A stretch of 64,000 nucleotides of DNA, taken from the NCBI GenBank assembly GCA_964525995.1, contig CAZGIM010000014.1, positions 46,442 to 110,441 of the forward strand, written 5' to 3'. Positions 8,342 through 16,279 of this stretch are shown piece by piece. A program made the translations under genes and the position numbers. The notes under the pieces are model-generated. The model saw nothing but the letters and a program-made list of their open reading frames with translations. It did not search any database and was not told where the DNA came from. This stretch comes from CAIVAT01 sp964525995 (GTDB lineage: Bacteria; Bacteroidota; Bacteroidia; Bacteroidales; FEN-979). How positions within the stretch are numbered: position 1 is the first letter of the stretch; the number at the start of each line of letters is the position of its first letter.

Positions 8342-9616
8342 ATGGAAAAAGAACCAATAGAAAAACTGACCTTCCCGCCCCATCCCGAATTGTCTGACGA
8401 AGAAGAACCTCCAGGTAAACCCACTTTTATTGATGAAGCCACGCTGATCGACGAATATTTCAAATCGCGGATCGAGCGTGAGAAGGTAATCGTCAGTGAG
8501 CGTTCGGTTACTTTCCTTCAGACTCATTTCCCTGATGCCACCTTAAAGGACTGGAACAACTGGCACTGGCAAATCAGAAACAGCATTCGTTCAATTGACC
8601 AACTTTCAAAATTTATTCGGCTTTCCGACAGTGAAATCAAGCCCGACGGCCCTAACGGACAGTCGCTGCCCCTTCGGATTTCACCCTATTACCTGAGCCT
8701 GCTCGATCCGGACAATCCTGAGCAACCATTACGAAAATGTGTGGTTCCGGTGTTTGATGAGTTTATCGTTCATCCCTCGGAGGCTTCAGATCCTTTGTCG
8801 GAAGAGACCGACAGCCCGGTTCCGAATATTGTCCATCGGTATCCCGACCGGGTCCTTTTCCTGGTTACCGGTTTCTGTTCTACCTATTGCCGGTACTGTA
8901 CCAGAACCAGGATGGTTGCGAAGGACAAGTGTCATATCGGGGTACAGGCATGGGAGCCCGGGTTAAATTACATTGAACAGCACAAAGAGATCCGCGATGT
9001 GTTGATCTCCGGGGGTGATCCCCTCACCATGCCCGATCTCCATGTCGAATACCTCCTTGCGCGGCTGCGGTCCATCCCTCACGTCGAGATCATCCGGATC
9101 GGAACCAAGGTACCGGTTGTCTTGCCGCAACGTATCACACGACCGTTAGTAAGCATGCTTCGTAAGTATCATCCACTCTATCTCAGCATCCATTTTACCC
9201 ACAGCGACGAGCTGACACCCGAGGTGAAGGAAGCTTGCGAAAAGTTAGCCAATTCAGGGATCCCGCTGGGTAGCCAGACGGTTTTGCTGAAAGGAGTCAA
9301 CGATAGTGTAGAGGCGATGAAAAGGCTGATGCAGGGATTATTAAAAACGAGGGTGAGACCTTACTACCTGTATCAGTGCGATCCGGTCGTCGGAACCAGC
9401 CATTTCAGAACGCCGGTCAGCAAAGGTCTTGAAATCATCAGAGGGCTGAGAGGACACACAACCGGCTATGCCGTCCCGACTTACGTGGTCGATGCTCCCG
9501 GCGGTGGCGGTAAAATACCCCTGCTTCCCGATTATACCAAAGGATACGACGACGATTTCCTGCTTCTCGAAAACTACGAAGGCCGCACTTTCAGATACCC
9601 TGATTTTACCCGATAG
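8342..9616 (+). CDS. KamA-family radical SAM aminomutase (lysine 2,3-aminomutase-like)
   Basis: A 424-residue radical SAM enzyme. The CxxxCxxC cluster site is C179-C183-C186 (FCSTYCRYCTRTR). The PLP-binding lysine of lysine 2,3-aminomutase corresponds to K391 in PGGGGK. Two aspartates, D347 in QCDPV and D384 in VVDAPGG, stand at the same spacing (37 and 7 residues) as the lysine-binding Asp293 and Asp330 and PLP Lys337 of the clostridial enzyme. As I recall, glutamate 2,3-aminomutase has Lys and Asn in place of those Asp residues, so a lysine or similar cationic substrate is favoured. The expected reaction is L-lysine to L-beta-lysine, with 5'-deoxyadenosyl radical and PLP. Two ATP-grasp ligases and a GNAT acetyltransferase follow within one operon, suggesting that the beta-amino acid is further coupled or acetylated. 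It could also act on another amino acid or on a carrier-bound substrate. Confidence 0.88.
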   Translation: MEKEPIEKLTFPPHPELSDEEEPPGKPTFIDEATLIDEYFKSRIEREKVIVSERSVTFLQTHFPDATLKDWNNWHWQIRNSIRSIDQLSKFIRLSDSEIKPDGPNGQSLPLRISPYYLSLLDPDNPEQPLRKCVVPVFDEFIVHPSEASDPLSEETDSPVPNIVHRYPDRVLFLVTGFCSTYCRYCTRTRMVAKDKCHIGVQAWEPGLNYIEQHKEIRDVLISGGDPLTMPDLHVEYLLARLRSIPHVEIIRIGTKVPVVLPQRITRPLVSMLRKYHPLYLSIHFTHSDELTPEVKEACEKLANSGIPLGSQTVLLKGVNDSVEAMKRLMQGLLKTRVRPYYLYQCDPVVGTSHFRTPVSKGLEIIRGLRGHTTGYAVPTYVVDAPGGGGKIPLLPDYTKGYDDDFLLLENYEGRTFRYPDFTR

Positions 9617-9619
9617 TCT

Positions 9620-10615
9620 ATGAACATCGGCTTGACCTACGATTTACGGTCCGACTATCTTAAAGAGGGTTTTACCGAAGAAGAGACTGCCGAGTTCGAT
9701 CGTGATAGCACTATTGAGGAGCTCGAGAAATCGTTGATCCGTTTAGGACATAGCACTGACCGGATTGGAAATTTACGCCATCTGGTCGGGCGGCTGGCGG
9801 CGGGTGACCGTTGGGACCTGGTATTCAACATCTGTGAGGGAATGTTCGGGATCGGGCGCGAGGCACAGGTCCCGGCCCTTCTCGACGCCTACCAGATTGC
9901 TTATACCTTTTCCGATCCCCTGGTGTTGTCGCTCTCCCTTCACAAAGCGATGACCAAAGAGCTTCTCAGGGCCGGAGGTATCGCCACCCCGCGCTTTTAT
10001 GTTGTTCAACACACTGATGACATCGGGAACGTTGATCTCGAATATCCGCTTTTTGTCAAACCCAATGCCGAAGGAACCGGTAAGGGAATCCATGCTGCCT
10101 CGCGCGTTGAAAATCAGGCCGATCTCATACAGATATGCACCACCCTGCTGGAACAGTATCCTTCAGGGCTCCTTGTTGAAGAATACCTGCCGGGACGTGA
10201 ATTTACCGTTGGCATAATCGGAACCGGAAAAGAGAGCCGGGTGATCGGGATCATGGAAATAGACTTTCAAAAGCGTGATACCAACAACATTTACTCTTAC
10301 CAGACCAAAACGGATTACCTCGAAGCCGTGAGCTATAAAGCGCCGGAACCCGCGATCGCCGACCCCTGTAAAGCTTTAGCCATAAAAGCCTGGAATCTGT
10401 TAGGATGCCGTGATGCCGGACGGATTGATATCAGGATGGACCGCCACGGGATTCCTAATTTTATTGAGATTAATCCGCTTGCCGGGTTGGATAAAGTGCA
10501 TTCCGATCTTCCCATTTTGGCTTATATGAACGGATTTGATTTCGACGGGATCATTGGAGCCATCATCGAATCGGCCGGTAAGAGAATCATGGTACCGGGG
10601 AAAAGAGTCCGGTAA
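9620..10615 (+). CDS. D-Ala-D-Ala-ligase-like ATP-grasp enzyme (first of pair)
   Basis: A 331-residue ATP-grasp ligase that starts 3 bp after the aminomutase stop. The N-terminal domain includes DLVFNICEGMFGIGREAQVPALLD, a form of the Ddl N-terminal segment. The ATP-grasp core follows, with FVKPNAEGTGKGI (ATP-binding lysine and Gly loop), VEEYLPGREFTVGI and the metal-binding FIEINPLAGL. The Glu and Asn that hold magnesium are both present. This subfamily lies outside true cell-wall Ddl enzymes: the EINPLAGL end differs from the EINTNPGMT of DdlB. ATP-grasp enzymes of this kind join a carboxylate to an amine through an acyl phosphate. With the aminomutase and a second ATP-grasp gene next to it, ligation of a beta-amino acid to another amino acid or peptide is the best guess; a cell-wall D-Ala-D-Ala role is less likely. 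Confidence 0.85.
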   Translation: MNIGLTYDLRSDYLKEGFTEEETAEFDRDSTIEELEKSLIRLGHSTDRIGNLRHLVGRLAAGDRWDLVFNICEGMFGIGREAQVPALLDAYQIAYTFSDPLVLSLSLHKAMTKELLRAGGIATPRFYVVQHTDDIGNVDLEYPLFVKPNAEGTGKGIHAASRVENQADLIQICTTLLEQYPSGLLVEEYLPGREFTVGIIGTGKESRVIGIMEIDFQKRDTNNIYSYQTKTDYLEAVSYKAPEPAIADPCKALAIKAWNLLGCRDAGRIDIRMDRHGIPNFIEINPLAGLDKVHSDLPILAYMNGFDFDGIIGAIIESAGKRIMVPGKRVR

Positions 10616-10640
10616 TAGGATCGTTCAAACCAACAGGAAG

Positions 10641-11615
10641 ATGAAGAAGACCATCCTGATTCTTTATAATAAGCTGTCGAAAAAGCCCAAAGACGACGAG
10701 GCCGACGTGATTGAACAGGTTAACCTGGTGACCGGAGCGCTCCGGGAATTGAATTACCACGTCGAATACCTGGAGGTTGATCTGAACCTGAAAGCGGCTA
10801 TCACCCGGATCCGGAAAATCAATCCCTTTGCCGTCTTTAACCTGGTCGAGACCATCGGGAACAAAGGAGAATTCACTTTTTTAGCCAATTCAGTGCTCAA
10901 TTACCTGCAGATACCCTACACCGGATCTCCGCTGATCCCCATGATCCATTGCTCCAATAAATACCTGGCAAAACGGGAGCTCGAACGGATCGGTATCCCG
11001 ACCCCTAAAGGCTACACCCTCGATCAGGCCGGATCACTGGATCCGGATAAAAAGTACCTGATCAAACCGATCTGGGAAGAGGGATCGCTTGATCTGGATG
11101 AAGATTGTGTGTTTAGAGGCTCGGATCAGAAATTCATCCGGAATCTGAAGCATAAAAGTCGTCACCACTTCTTTATCGAGGAATTCATCGACGGGAGGGA
11201 ATTCAACATCTCCATCTTAGCCGGTAAGGATGGACCGGAGGTGCTTCCTTTGGCTGAGATGACCTTTATCGGCTATCCCGAAGGCAAGCCTAAAATGATG
11301 GGTTATACAGCCAAGTGGAAGGAACAATCCTTTGAATATTCTCACACCCGGCGTACTTTTAGGCTTCCGGAAACCGACCGGGAACTGAAATCAAGGTTGA
11401 CGGAGATTTGTAAAAAGTGCTGGATTGAATTGGATCTGAAAGGGTATGTACGGATCGATTTCAGGGTTACACCCGAGGGTGTTCCGCTGGTCATCGACAT
11501 TAATCTGAATCCGTGTCTGTCGGAATCGGGAGGATTTATGGCTGCCTCCAAAAAGAAGGGACTCGCCTTTTCCCGGGTAGTCGATCGAATTCTCGCAGAT
11601 GCCCTGAGGTCATAG
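10641..11615 (+). CDS. D-Ala-D-Ala-ligase-like ATP-grasp enzyme (second of pair)
   Basis: A 324-residue ATP-grasp protein. ATG 10641 is preferred, because AGGAAG stands directly before it and the N-terminal strand KKTILILYN begins there; the frame is open 105 nt further upstream, inside the previous gene. Features are AVFNLVETIGNKGEFTFLANSVL (Ddl-like N-domain), CSNKYLAKRELERIGIPTP, LIKPIWEEGSLDLDED (ATP lysine), IEEFIDGREFNISIL and the metal site VIDINLNPCLSESGG. In the metal motif the usual Glu of ExN is replaced by Asp (DINLNP), which should still bind magnesium. It is only distantly similar to the upstream ligase, so the two probably perform successive ligations or use different substrates. 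The gap to the first ligase is 25 bp. Confidence 0.82.
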   Translation: MKKTILILYNKLSKKPKDDEADVIEQVNLVTGALRELNYHVEYLEVDLNLKAAITRIRKINPFAVFNLVETIGNKGEFTFLANSVLNYLQIPYTGSPLIPMIHCSNKYLAKRELERIGIPTPKGYTLDQAGSLDPDKKYLIKPIWEEGSLDLDEDCVFRGSDQKFIRNLKHKSRHHFFIEEFIDGREFNISILAGKDGPEVLPLAEMTFIGYPEGKPKMMGYTAKWKEQSFEYSHTRRTFRLPETDRELKSRLTEICKKCWIELDLKGYVRIDFRVTPEGVPLVIDINLNPCLSESGGFMAASKKKGLAFSRVVDRILADALRS

Positions 11616-11682
11616 GGTTTTTTGCACTCATTCAGTTTTAAATGAACAATGAATGCGGGATTTTTTATGATAATAATAAGTT

Positions 11683-12192
11683 ATGAGTGAAGTAATCACT
11701 TTCCGGAGAGCGGTTAACGCCGGAGATCCGGAAACGGTTCGTGCCATTGCTGAATCCACAGGTTTTTTCTATGATGTTGAGATTCCGGTAGCGGTCGAAC
11801 TGGTTGAAGAAAAACTGAATTCAGGGAATGCCTGCGATTATGAATTTCTCTTTGCCGAAGTTGCCGGAAGAACAATCGGTTATACTTGTTTTGGGCCGGT
11901 TGCCGGTTCGGAGGGCAGCTTTGATCTGTACTGGATTATTGTCCACCGGGATTTTCGCGGCAAAGGAGTCGGAAAGATGTTGATGGATGAAACCCACCGG
12001 ATCATTTGTGAAATGGGAGGAAGGATGGTCATTGCCGAAACCTCTTCGACGGAGAAATATATTCCGACGCGCCGCTTTTATGAAACGCTGGGTTATAGAA
12101 ATGAAGGAATGATCGCGGATTTTTATAAAGAAGGCGACGGAAAGGTATTTTTCGTAAAGCGGCTCACACAGGGCTCCAAACCTGCCTGGTAG
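11683..12192 (+). CDS. GNAT-family N-acetyltransferase
   Basis: A 169-residue GNAT protein. The acetyl-CoA pyrophosphate loop is HRDFRGKGVGKMLMDE (R/QxxGxG/A motif A), followed by the C-terminal RRFYETLGYRNEGMIADFY segment typical of the fold. It is the last gene of the aminomutase/ATP-grasp operon, 67 bp after the second ligase. A weak hairpin with a T run at about 11623-11670 could give partial termination or RNA processing between them. In archaea and some bacteria, lysine 2,3-aminomutase (AblA) pairs with a GNAT enzyme (AblB) to make the osmolyte N-epsilon-acetyl-beta-lysine. That precedent makes acetylation of the pathway product plausible, but the two ligases are not part of that known route. 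Confidence 0.82.
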   Translation: MSEVITFRRAVNAGDPETVRAIAESTGFFYDVEIPVAVELVEEKLNSGNACDYEFLFAEVAGRTIGYTCFGPVAGSEGSFDLYWIIVHRDFRGKGVGKMLMDETHRIICEMGGRMVIAETSSTEKYIPTRRFYETLGYRNEGMIADFYKEGDGKVFFVKRLTQGSKPAW

Positions 12193-12213
12193 CGGAACAT
12201 CAGCAATAATTGC

Positions 12214-13455
12214 CTAATACCGGATCAGCGTACCTGAAGAAGAGTTGTACCGGGCAGTTTTCTTCCAGTAAAATCCTTTTGCATCATGTTTCACCGACCA
12301 GAAATCGTAAGATCCCGTGGCCCGGTCGCCGTTTTCATCGAGCATGGTACTCCCCGAAGCCCCGAAAAAGTTACCGGCTTCCAGAACAAAGGTTGATTTC
12401 AACTGGTTGATATCGGGTGAGGGTCCGGTTTTAAGACAGGTAAACGCTAAAACCCAAAGGGCATCATAAGCAGTAATGGCATAGGCCTCTGGTATTCTCC
12501 CGGTCTCGGCCTGAATTTTGCCAATCAGTGGTTCCCACTTTTCACGCGCTGCATCATCGAGTCCGTAAATCGGACAAGGCAATCCGTGGGTGCAGGCGAA
12601 ACGGGCAGAAACGGAATCAGTAAGCACGGAGGAATTGAGTGCGAAGGCGGAACTGCCATACCAATAAACGTTGTTCAGGTTATTGAAAGCGCCGGCGGCA
12701 GAGAGAAATTGTCCCCCTTCGCCCAGGGTTACCAGGTATACTGCAACCTCATTGGGATTAAACTTTTTCAACTGAACGGCGACCAGGGTATCCAGATCGC
12801 GGAGATAGGGTGTGATTTCGGTCAGGGAGGCAGGATAGTACACCGGATTGACAACCGTACCGCCACTTTTTTCAAAGTTCTTTCTTACGGCGGCCACCAG
12901 ATCATTCCCCCACAAGTCATCGCGTACTAAAGGAACAATCACTTTGATGTTATCCTCGACCATCATTTTATTCATGGCTTCAGCCTGGATGATGTCGGTA
13001 GAGACGAATCTGAAAATATTATCTCCCGGGATGGCCAGTGATGCCGCCACACTCGACGGACTCACGACGAGCATCCCCCTGCTGTCGGCAAAATTTTTAA
13101 TAGCCGATAACTCTGCGCTTCCATAAGGTCCGATGATAAGCCGGATCCCTTTTTGATAAAAATATTTCAACTGTTTCAGCGCTTCGGCTGTATCGGTCTT
13201 GGTATCCACAATTTCAATGGTAATCATGGTATCCGAACCCACCGATTTCAGATAAGCCTTTAAATCCTCCATGGCCAATTGCAAAGCCACAACCGAACTC
13301 TCACCCGTTGACGATCCGCCGCCGGTCAGTGTGAGCAGGACGCCGATCCGGATGCCGTTGCCTGTCACAGGCTGATAGCCTGAAAAATCCGATTTCATAC
13401 ATCCCAGGGTAAAAACAAGGAAGATAAAACCGGTGAAAATGATGGTCTTATTCAT
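12214..13455 (-). CDS. Branched-chain-amino-acid-type ABC substrate-binding lipoprotein
   Basis: A 413-residue type I periplasmic binding protein (Peripla_BP_6, LivJ/LivK-like). It begins with a lipoprotein signal (MNKTIIFTGFIFLVFTLGC, lipobox LGC) and should be tethered to a membrane. Core motifs are IGVLLTLTGGGSSTGESSVVALQLAMED, LIIGPYGSAELSAIKNFADSRGMLVVSPSS and YAITAYDALWVLA. It is the last gene of a minus-strand operon and its start overlaps the ATPase stop by 1 bp (TGATG). The operon also has a permease with its own fused binding protein of another family (PF04392-like), so this lipoprotein is a second receptor. It might feed the same permease, or sense the ligand for the phosphatase/STAS module at the head of the operon. 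The ligand is unknown. Confidence 0.86.
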   Translation of the reverse strand: MNKTIIFTGFIFLVFTLGCMKSDFSGYQPVTGNGIRIGVLLTLTGGGSSTGESSVVALQLAMEDLKAYLKSVGSDTMITIEIVDTKTDTAEALKQLKYFYQKGIRLIIGPYGSAELSAIKNFADSRGMLVVSPSSVAASLAIPGDNIFRFVSTDIIQAEAMNKMMVEDNIKVIVPLVRDDLWGNDLVAAVRKNFEKSGGTVVNPVYYPASLTEITPYLRDLDTLVAVQLKKFNPNEVAVYLVTLGEGGQFLSAAGAFNNLNNVYWYGSSAFALNSSVLTDSVSARFACTHGLPCPIYGLDDAAREKWEPLIGKIQAETGRIPEAYAITAYDALWVLAFTCLKTGPSPDINQLKSTFVLEAGNFFGASGSTMLDENGDRATGSYDFWSVKHDAKGFYWKKTARYNSSSGTLIRY

Positions 13456-14267
13456 CAGACATATGAGTTTTTAAACATTTCAACCATTTCAGGCGTTAAT
13501 TTTTCTATTTTCCTGATCTCTTCAAATTTACACAATAAATCCTCGACGGTCAACGATTTTTTCTCTTCCGCCGGAATATCTTCGATGATCTTACCATGGT
13601 GCATCATGATGGTGCGAGTTCCTAATTCCAAGGCTTGTTGCATCGAGTGGGTCACCATGAGGGTTGTCAATCGGTACTCTTTGATAAATCGTTGTGTAAG
13701 TCTGATAATCTGGTTTGCGCTTTTGGGGTCGAGCGCGGCGGTGTGTTCATCGAGCAACAGTACCCGTGGAGGCCTTAAAACGGCCATTAGCAGGGTGATT
13801 GCCTGACGTTGTCCGCCCGAGAGCGTGCCCATCAGTGTGTCGAGCCGCTCCTCCAGCTGCATATCGAGAACAGCAAGCTGTTCACGAAAATATTTTCTGA
13901 GGACGGAATTCAGCCGGATTACAGGATAACGACGACGCCCCCGGTTATAGGCCATCAACAGATTTTCGGCAATGGTCATGCCTGGAGCTGTTCCGGAGAA
14001 GGGGTTCTGAAAAACCCTTGAAATATATTTTGCCCGCATGAAATCCGCCTTTCCTGTTACATCCTTCCCTCCTATCAGAATAGATCCGGCATCGGGAACG
14101 GTATTGCCTGCAATAGCATTAAGCAGCGTCGATTTCCCACTGCCATTTGTCCCGATAACGGTCACAAATTCATGTTCTTCCACAGTCAGGGTAACCTCAT
14201 TCAACGCGATCATCTCATCGGGTGAACCGGCATTAAATACCTTGCGCAGTCGGTTTATCTTGATCAT
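13455..14267 (-). CDS. ABC transporter ATP-binding protein
   Basis: A 270-residue ABC ATPase. It has the Walker A motif GTNGSGKST, Q-loop VFQNPFSG, signature LSGGQRQ, Walker B VLLLDEHTAALD and switch His in VTHSMQQA. This subgroup (YtfR/TrpZ-like, paired with PF04392 binding proteins) includes the FQNPFSGTAPGMTIAENL stretch seen here. It drives the fused permease encoded directly upstream; the gap is 47 bp. The C-terminal 40 residues (KSLTVEDLLCKFEEIRKIEKLTPEMVEMF) extend past the usual end and could be regulatory. It overlaps the downstream lipoprotein gene by 1 bp. Confidence 0.93.
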   Translation of the reverse strand: MIKINRLRKVFNAGSPDEMIALNEVTLTVEEHEFVTVIGTNGSGKSTLLNAIAGNTVPDAGSILIGGKDVTGKADFMRAKYISRVFQNPFSGTAPGMTIAENLLMAYNRGRRRYPVIRLNSVLRKYFREQLAVLDMQLEERLDTLMGTLSGGQRQAITLLMAVLRPPRVLLLDEHTAALDPKSANQIIRLTQRFIKEYRLTTLMVTHSMQQALELGTRTIMMHHGKIIEDIPAEEKKSLTVEDLLCKFEEIRKIEKLTPEMVEMFKNSYV

Positions 14268-14314
14268 GGTCGGATTACATAAATTTCCTTCGCGAGTTGT
14301 TTTCTTATTGGCTT

Positions 14315-16279
14315 TCAGGGCAATAACGATTCTTCGGTCTTGTTGCCTGCAGGAAGAACCAGGGGTGGTTTTGTCAGTTTCCGGTCCTTTACCCAGGCAT
14401 CGGCAGCTGAACTTACGCCATCCGGAATCCGGATGTGTAGCTCTTTCGCAATGTCGTAATTTACGCCAAATGTGATCAGCTTATATTTTTCGAACGGGAT
14501 GTATTGCGGACTTTCCCCCCTGACGACACGATCAACCAGTCGTGCCGCCTGCATGCCGCTGGCATAGTATTCAAATCCGTAAACGACCAGTGCTCCGTCG
14601 GCCAGCCGCTCAGCATCACAGGTAAATATGGGAATTCCTGCGTTCTTCGAGATCCTGACCACCGATTCGAACGAGTTGAATACCGTGATATCGTTGATCA
14701 GTACAAACGCCTTTATCTCCTTTGAAATCAAGGCTAATGCTGCCTGATAAACATCGCTGGATCCGGAAATGGTCGTTTCGACCAATTTTATACCAGGATC
14801 AGCCTGCAGCGCCAGTTTCATGTCTTTCAGGTTAGAAATGGTATTCGGATAGGCGGGATTATAAATGGTACCGATGGTGACATCACCCTGATAAAATTGT
14901 CTGAAGATCTTCAACAGGTCGCCGATGGGCGAAGCCCCGTAAACCCCGGTGATGTTGGGCGGATGGTCAACCGGCGATTTTCCGGCACCGATCACGAACG
15001 GATTGGCAACCGTAGCGAACACAATTGGTTTATCTTTCACCTTATTCAGCGTGGCTTGTGTAGAGGCAGTCGAAATAGGCACATAAATATCAACCTCCTC
15101 CTTGAGGTAGTGATCGATAATGGTCTGGTTGGTCGGGATATCTCCTTCGGCATTCTGTTCCAGAATGATACAGTTCTTACCATCCACATAACCCAATTGC
15201 TCCAATTCATGATATAATCCGTCGCGGGTCTTTGTGATCAGGTCGCTGTTATTTGCCAGAATCACGCCAATCTTCAATTTCCGTTGTTCATCATCACCTC
15301 CCGATACCAGTCGGAGCAATACCATTGCGACAACCAAAACCGCGATCACGGCCTCGGCGATTACCCGGTGTTTTTTTACCTGAAACCAATGGTGGATTTT
15401 TCGCAGGAGGCCTGTCGATTCACCGCTCAGGGCTCCTGATGCAATCAGGGTCAGAAGCACAAATATGGCGGTGATCAGTTTCAGATCATTCGGATTCATA
15501 CCAACCTGCAACGCAAAGGCAACAGCCAGTCTGAAAATGATCGAACCCAGGATCACACCCAGGATCTGAAGAAACATCGACCGGGTACGCAGGATGGCCT
15601 CGCCGATTATCACGGAGGCGAGGCTGAAGATGATCGATCCGACACCCATTCCGATATCCGCGAATCCCTGATATTGTGCTATTAAAGCTCCTGATATGCC
15701 AACCAGTCCATTGGCCAGGGTGATTCCGAAAATTTTCATCCGCTTAACCGATACACCCTGCGCCGAGACCATAACCGGGTTGTTACCCGTTGCACGCATG
15801 GTGAGCCCGAAGTCGGTTTTCAGAAACAGGGAGATGAGGATCCAGAACACCATAACGAGGGCTACCAGGAAAATCATTGTCCACAGCTCAACAGGCAGTC
15901 CCGGATTGATGTCGGAAAGCGCTGAGAAAACAGTGTGACTGTTCAGAAGTGGAATGTTTGATTTCCCCATGATATGGAGATTTACCGAATAGAGACCGGT
16001 CATGACCAGGATCCCGGCCAAAAGTCCTTCAATTTTAAAGCGGGTGTGAATAAATCCGGTGATGGATCCGGCCAGGCATCCGGCCAAAAACGCGATGGGA
16101 ATGACCAGAAAAGGGTTCCATCCGTCGAAGATCAGGATCGAAGCGACCGCGGCGCCTGTTGTAAAGGTGCCATCGATGGTGATATCCGGAAAGGAATAGA
16201 GCTTATAGGTTATAAAGGTTCCGACCGCCATGAAGGCATACAGTAAACCCAGATTTAATGCTCCTAACCATAGTTCCAT
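14315..16279 (-). CDS. ABC permease fused to a PF04392-type substrate-binding domain
   Basis: A 654-residue fusion. Residues 1-290 are a BPD_transp_2 permease with about eight membrane segments (LGLLYAFMAVGTFITYKLY, then TIDGTFTTGAAVASIL, FLVIPIAFLAGCLAGSITGF, GISGALIAQYQGFADIGMG). One more membrane span follows at about 303-322 (AVIAVLVVAMVLLRLV). Residues 330-640 form a periplasmic ABC_sub_bind (PF04392-like) domain: KIGVILANNSDLITKTRDGL, VDIYVPISTASTQATL, KDKPIVFATVANPFVIGAG. In most bacteria these are two separate proteins (the TrpX/TrpY type of arrangement); I see no stop or frameshift between them. The receptor is thus fixed to its own channel. The start overlaps the STAS gene by 1 bp (TGATG), so translation is coupled. 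Tryptophan or another amino-acid-like ligand is known for relatives, but the ligand here is not predicted. Confidence 0.9.
   Translation of the reverse strand: MELWLGALNLGLLYAFMAVGTFITYKLYSFPDITIDGTFTTGAAVASILIFDGWNPFLVIPIAFLAGCLAGSITGFIHTRFKIEGLLAGILVMTGLYSVNLHIMGKSNIPLLNSHTVFSALSDINPGLPVELWTMIFLVALVMVFWILISLFLKTDFGLTMRATGNNPVMVSAQGVSVKRMKIFGITLANGLVGISGALIAQYQGFADIGMGVGSIIFSLASVIIGEAILRTRSMFLQILGVILGSIIFRLAVAFALQVGMNPNDLKLITAIFVLLTLIASGALSGESTGLLRKIHHWFQVKKHRVIAEAVIAVLVVAMVLLRLVSGGDDEQRKLKIGVILANNSDLITKTRDGLYHELEQLGYVDGKNCIILEQNAEGDIPTNQTIIDHYLKEEVDIYVPISTASTQATLNKVKDKPIVFATVANPFVIGAGKSPVDHPPNITGVYGASPIGDLLKIFRQFYQGDVTIGTIYNPAYPNTISNLKDMKLALQADPGIKLVETTISGSSDVYQAALALISKEIKAFVLINDITVFNSFESVVRISKNAGIPIFTCDAERLADGALVVYGFEYYASGMQAARLVDRVVRGESPQYIPFEKYKLITFGVNYDIAKELHIRIPDGVSSAADAWVKDRKLTKPPLVLPAGNKTEESLLP

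Noticed and set aside
9620..11615. The two ATP-grasp genes as cell-wall D-Ala-D-Ala ligases (ddl)
   Set aside because: The metal motifs (EINPLAGL and DINLNP) differ from those of true Ddl and the gene context has no cell-wall genes.
11616..11682. Hairpin with T run between the second ATP-grasp gene and the GNAT gene as a full terminator
   Set aside because: The stem (GCACTCATT/AATGAATGC) has a mismatch and a long loop, so at most partial termination is likely.
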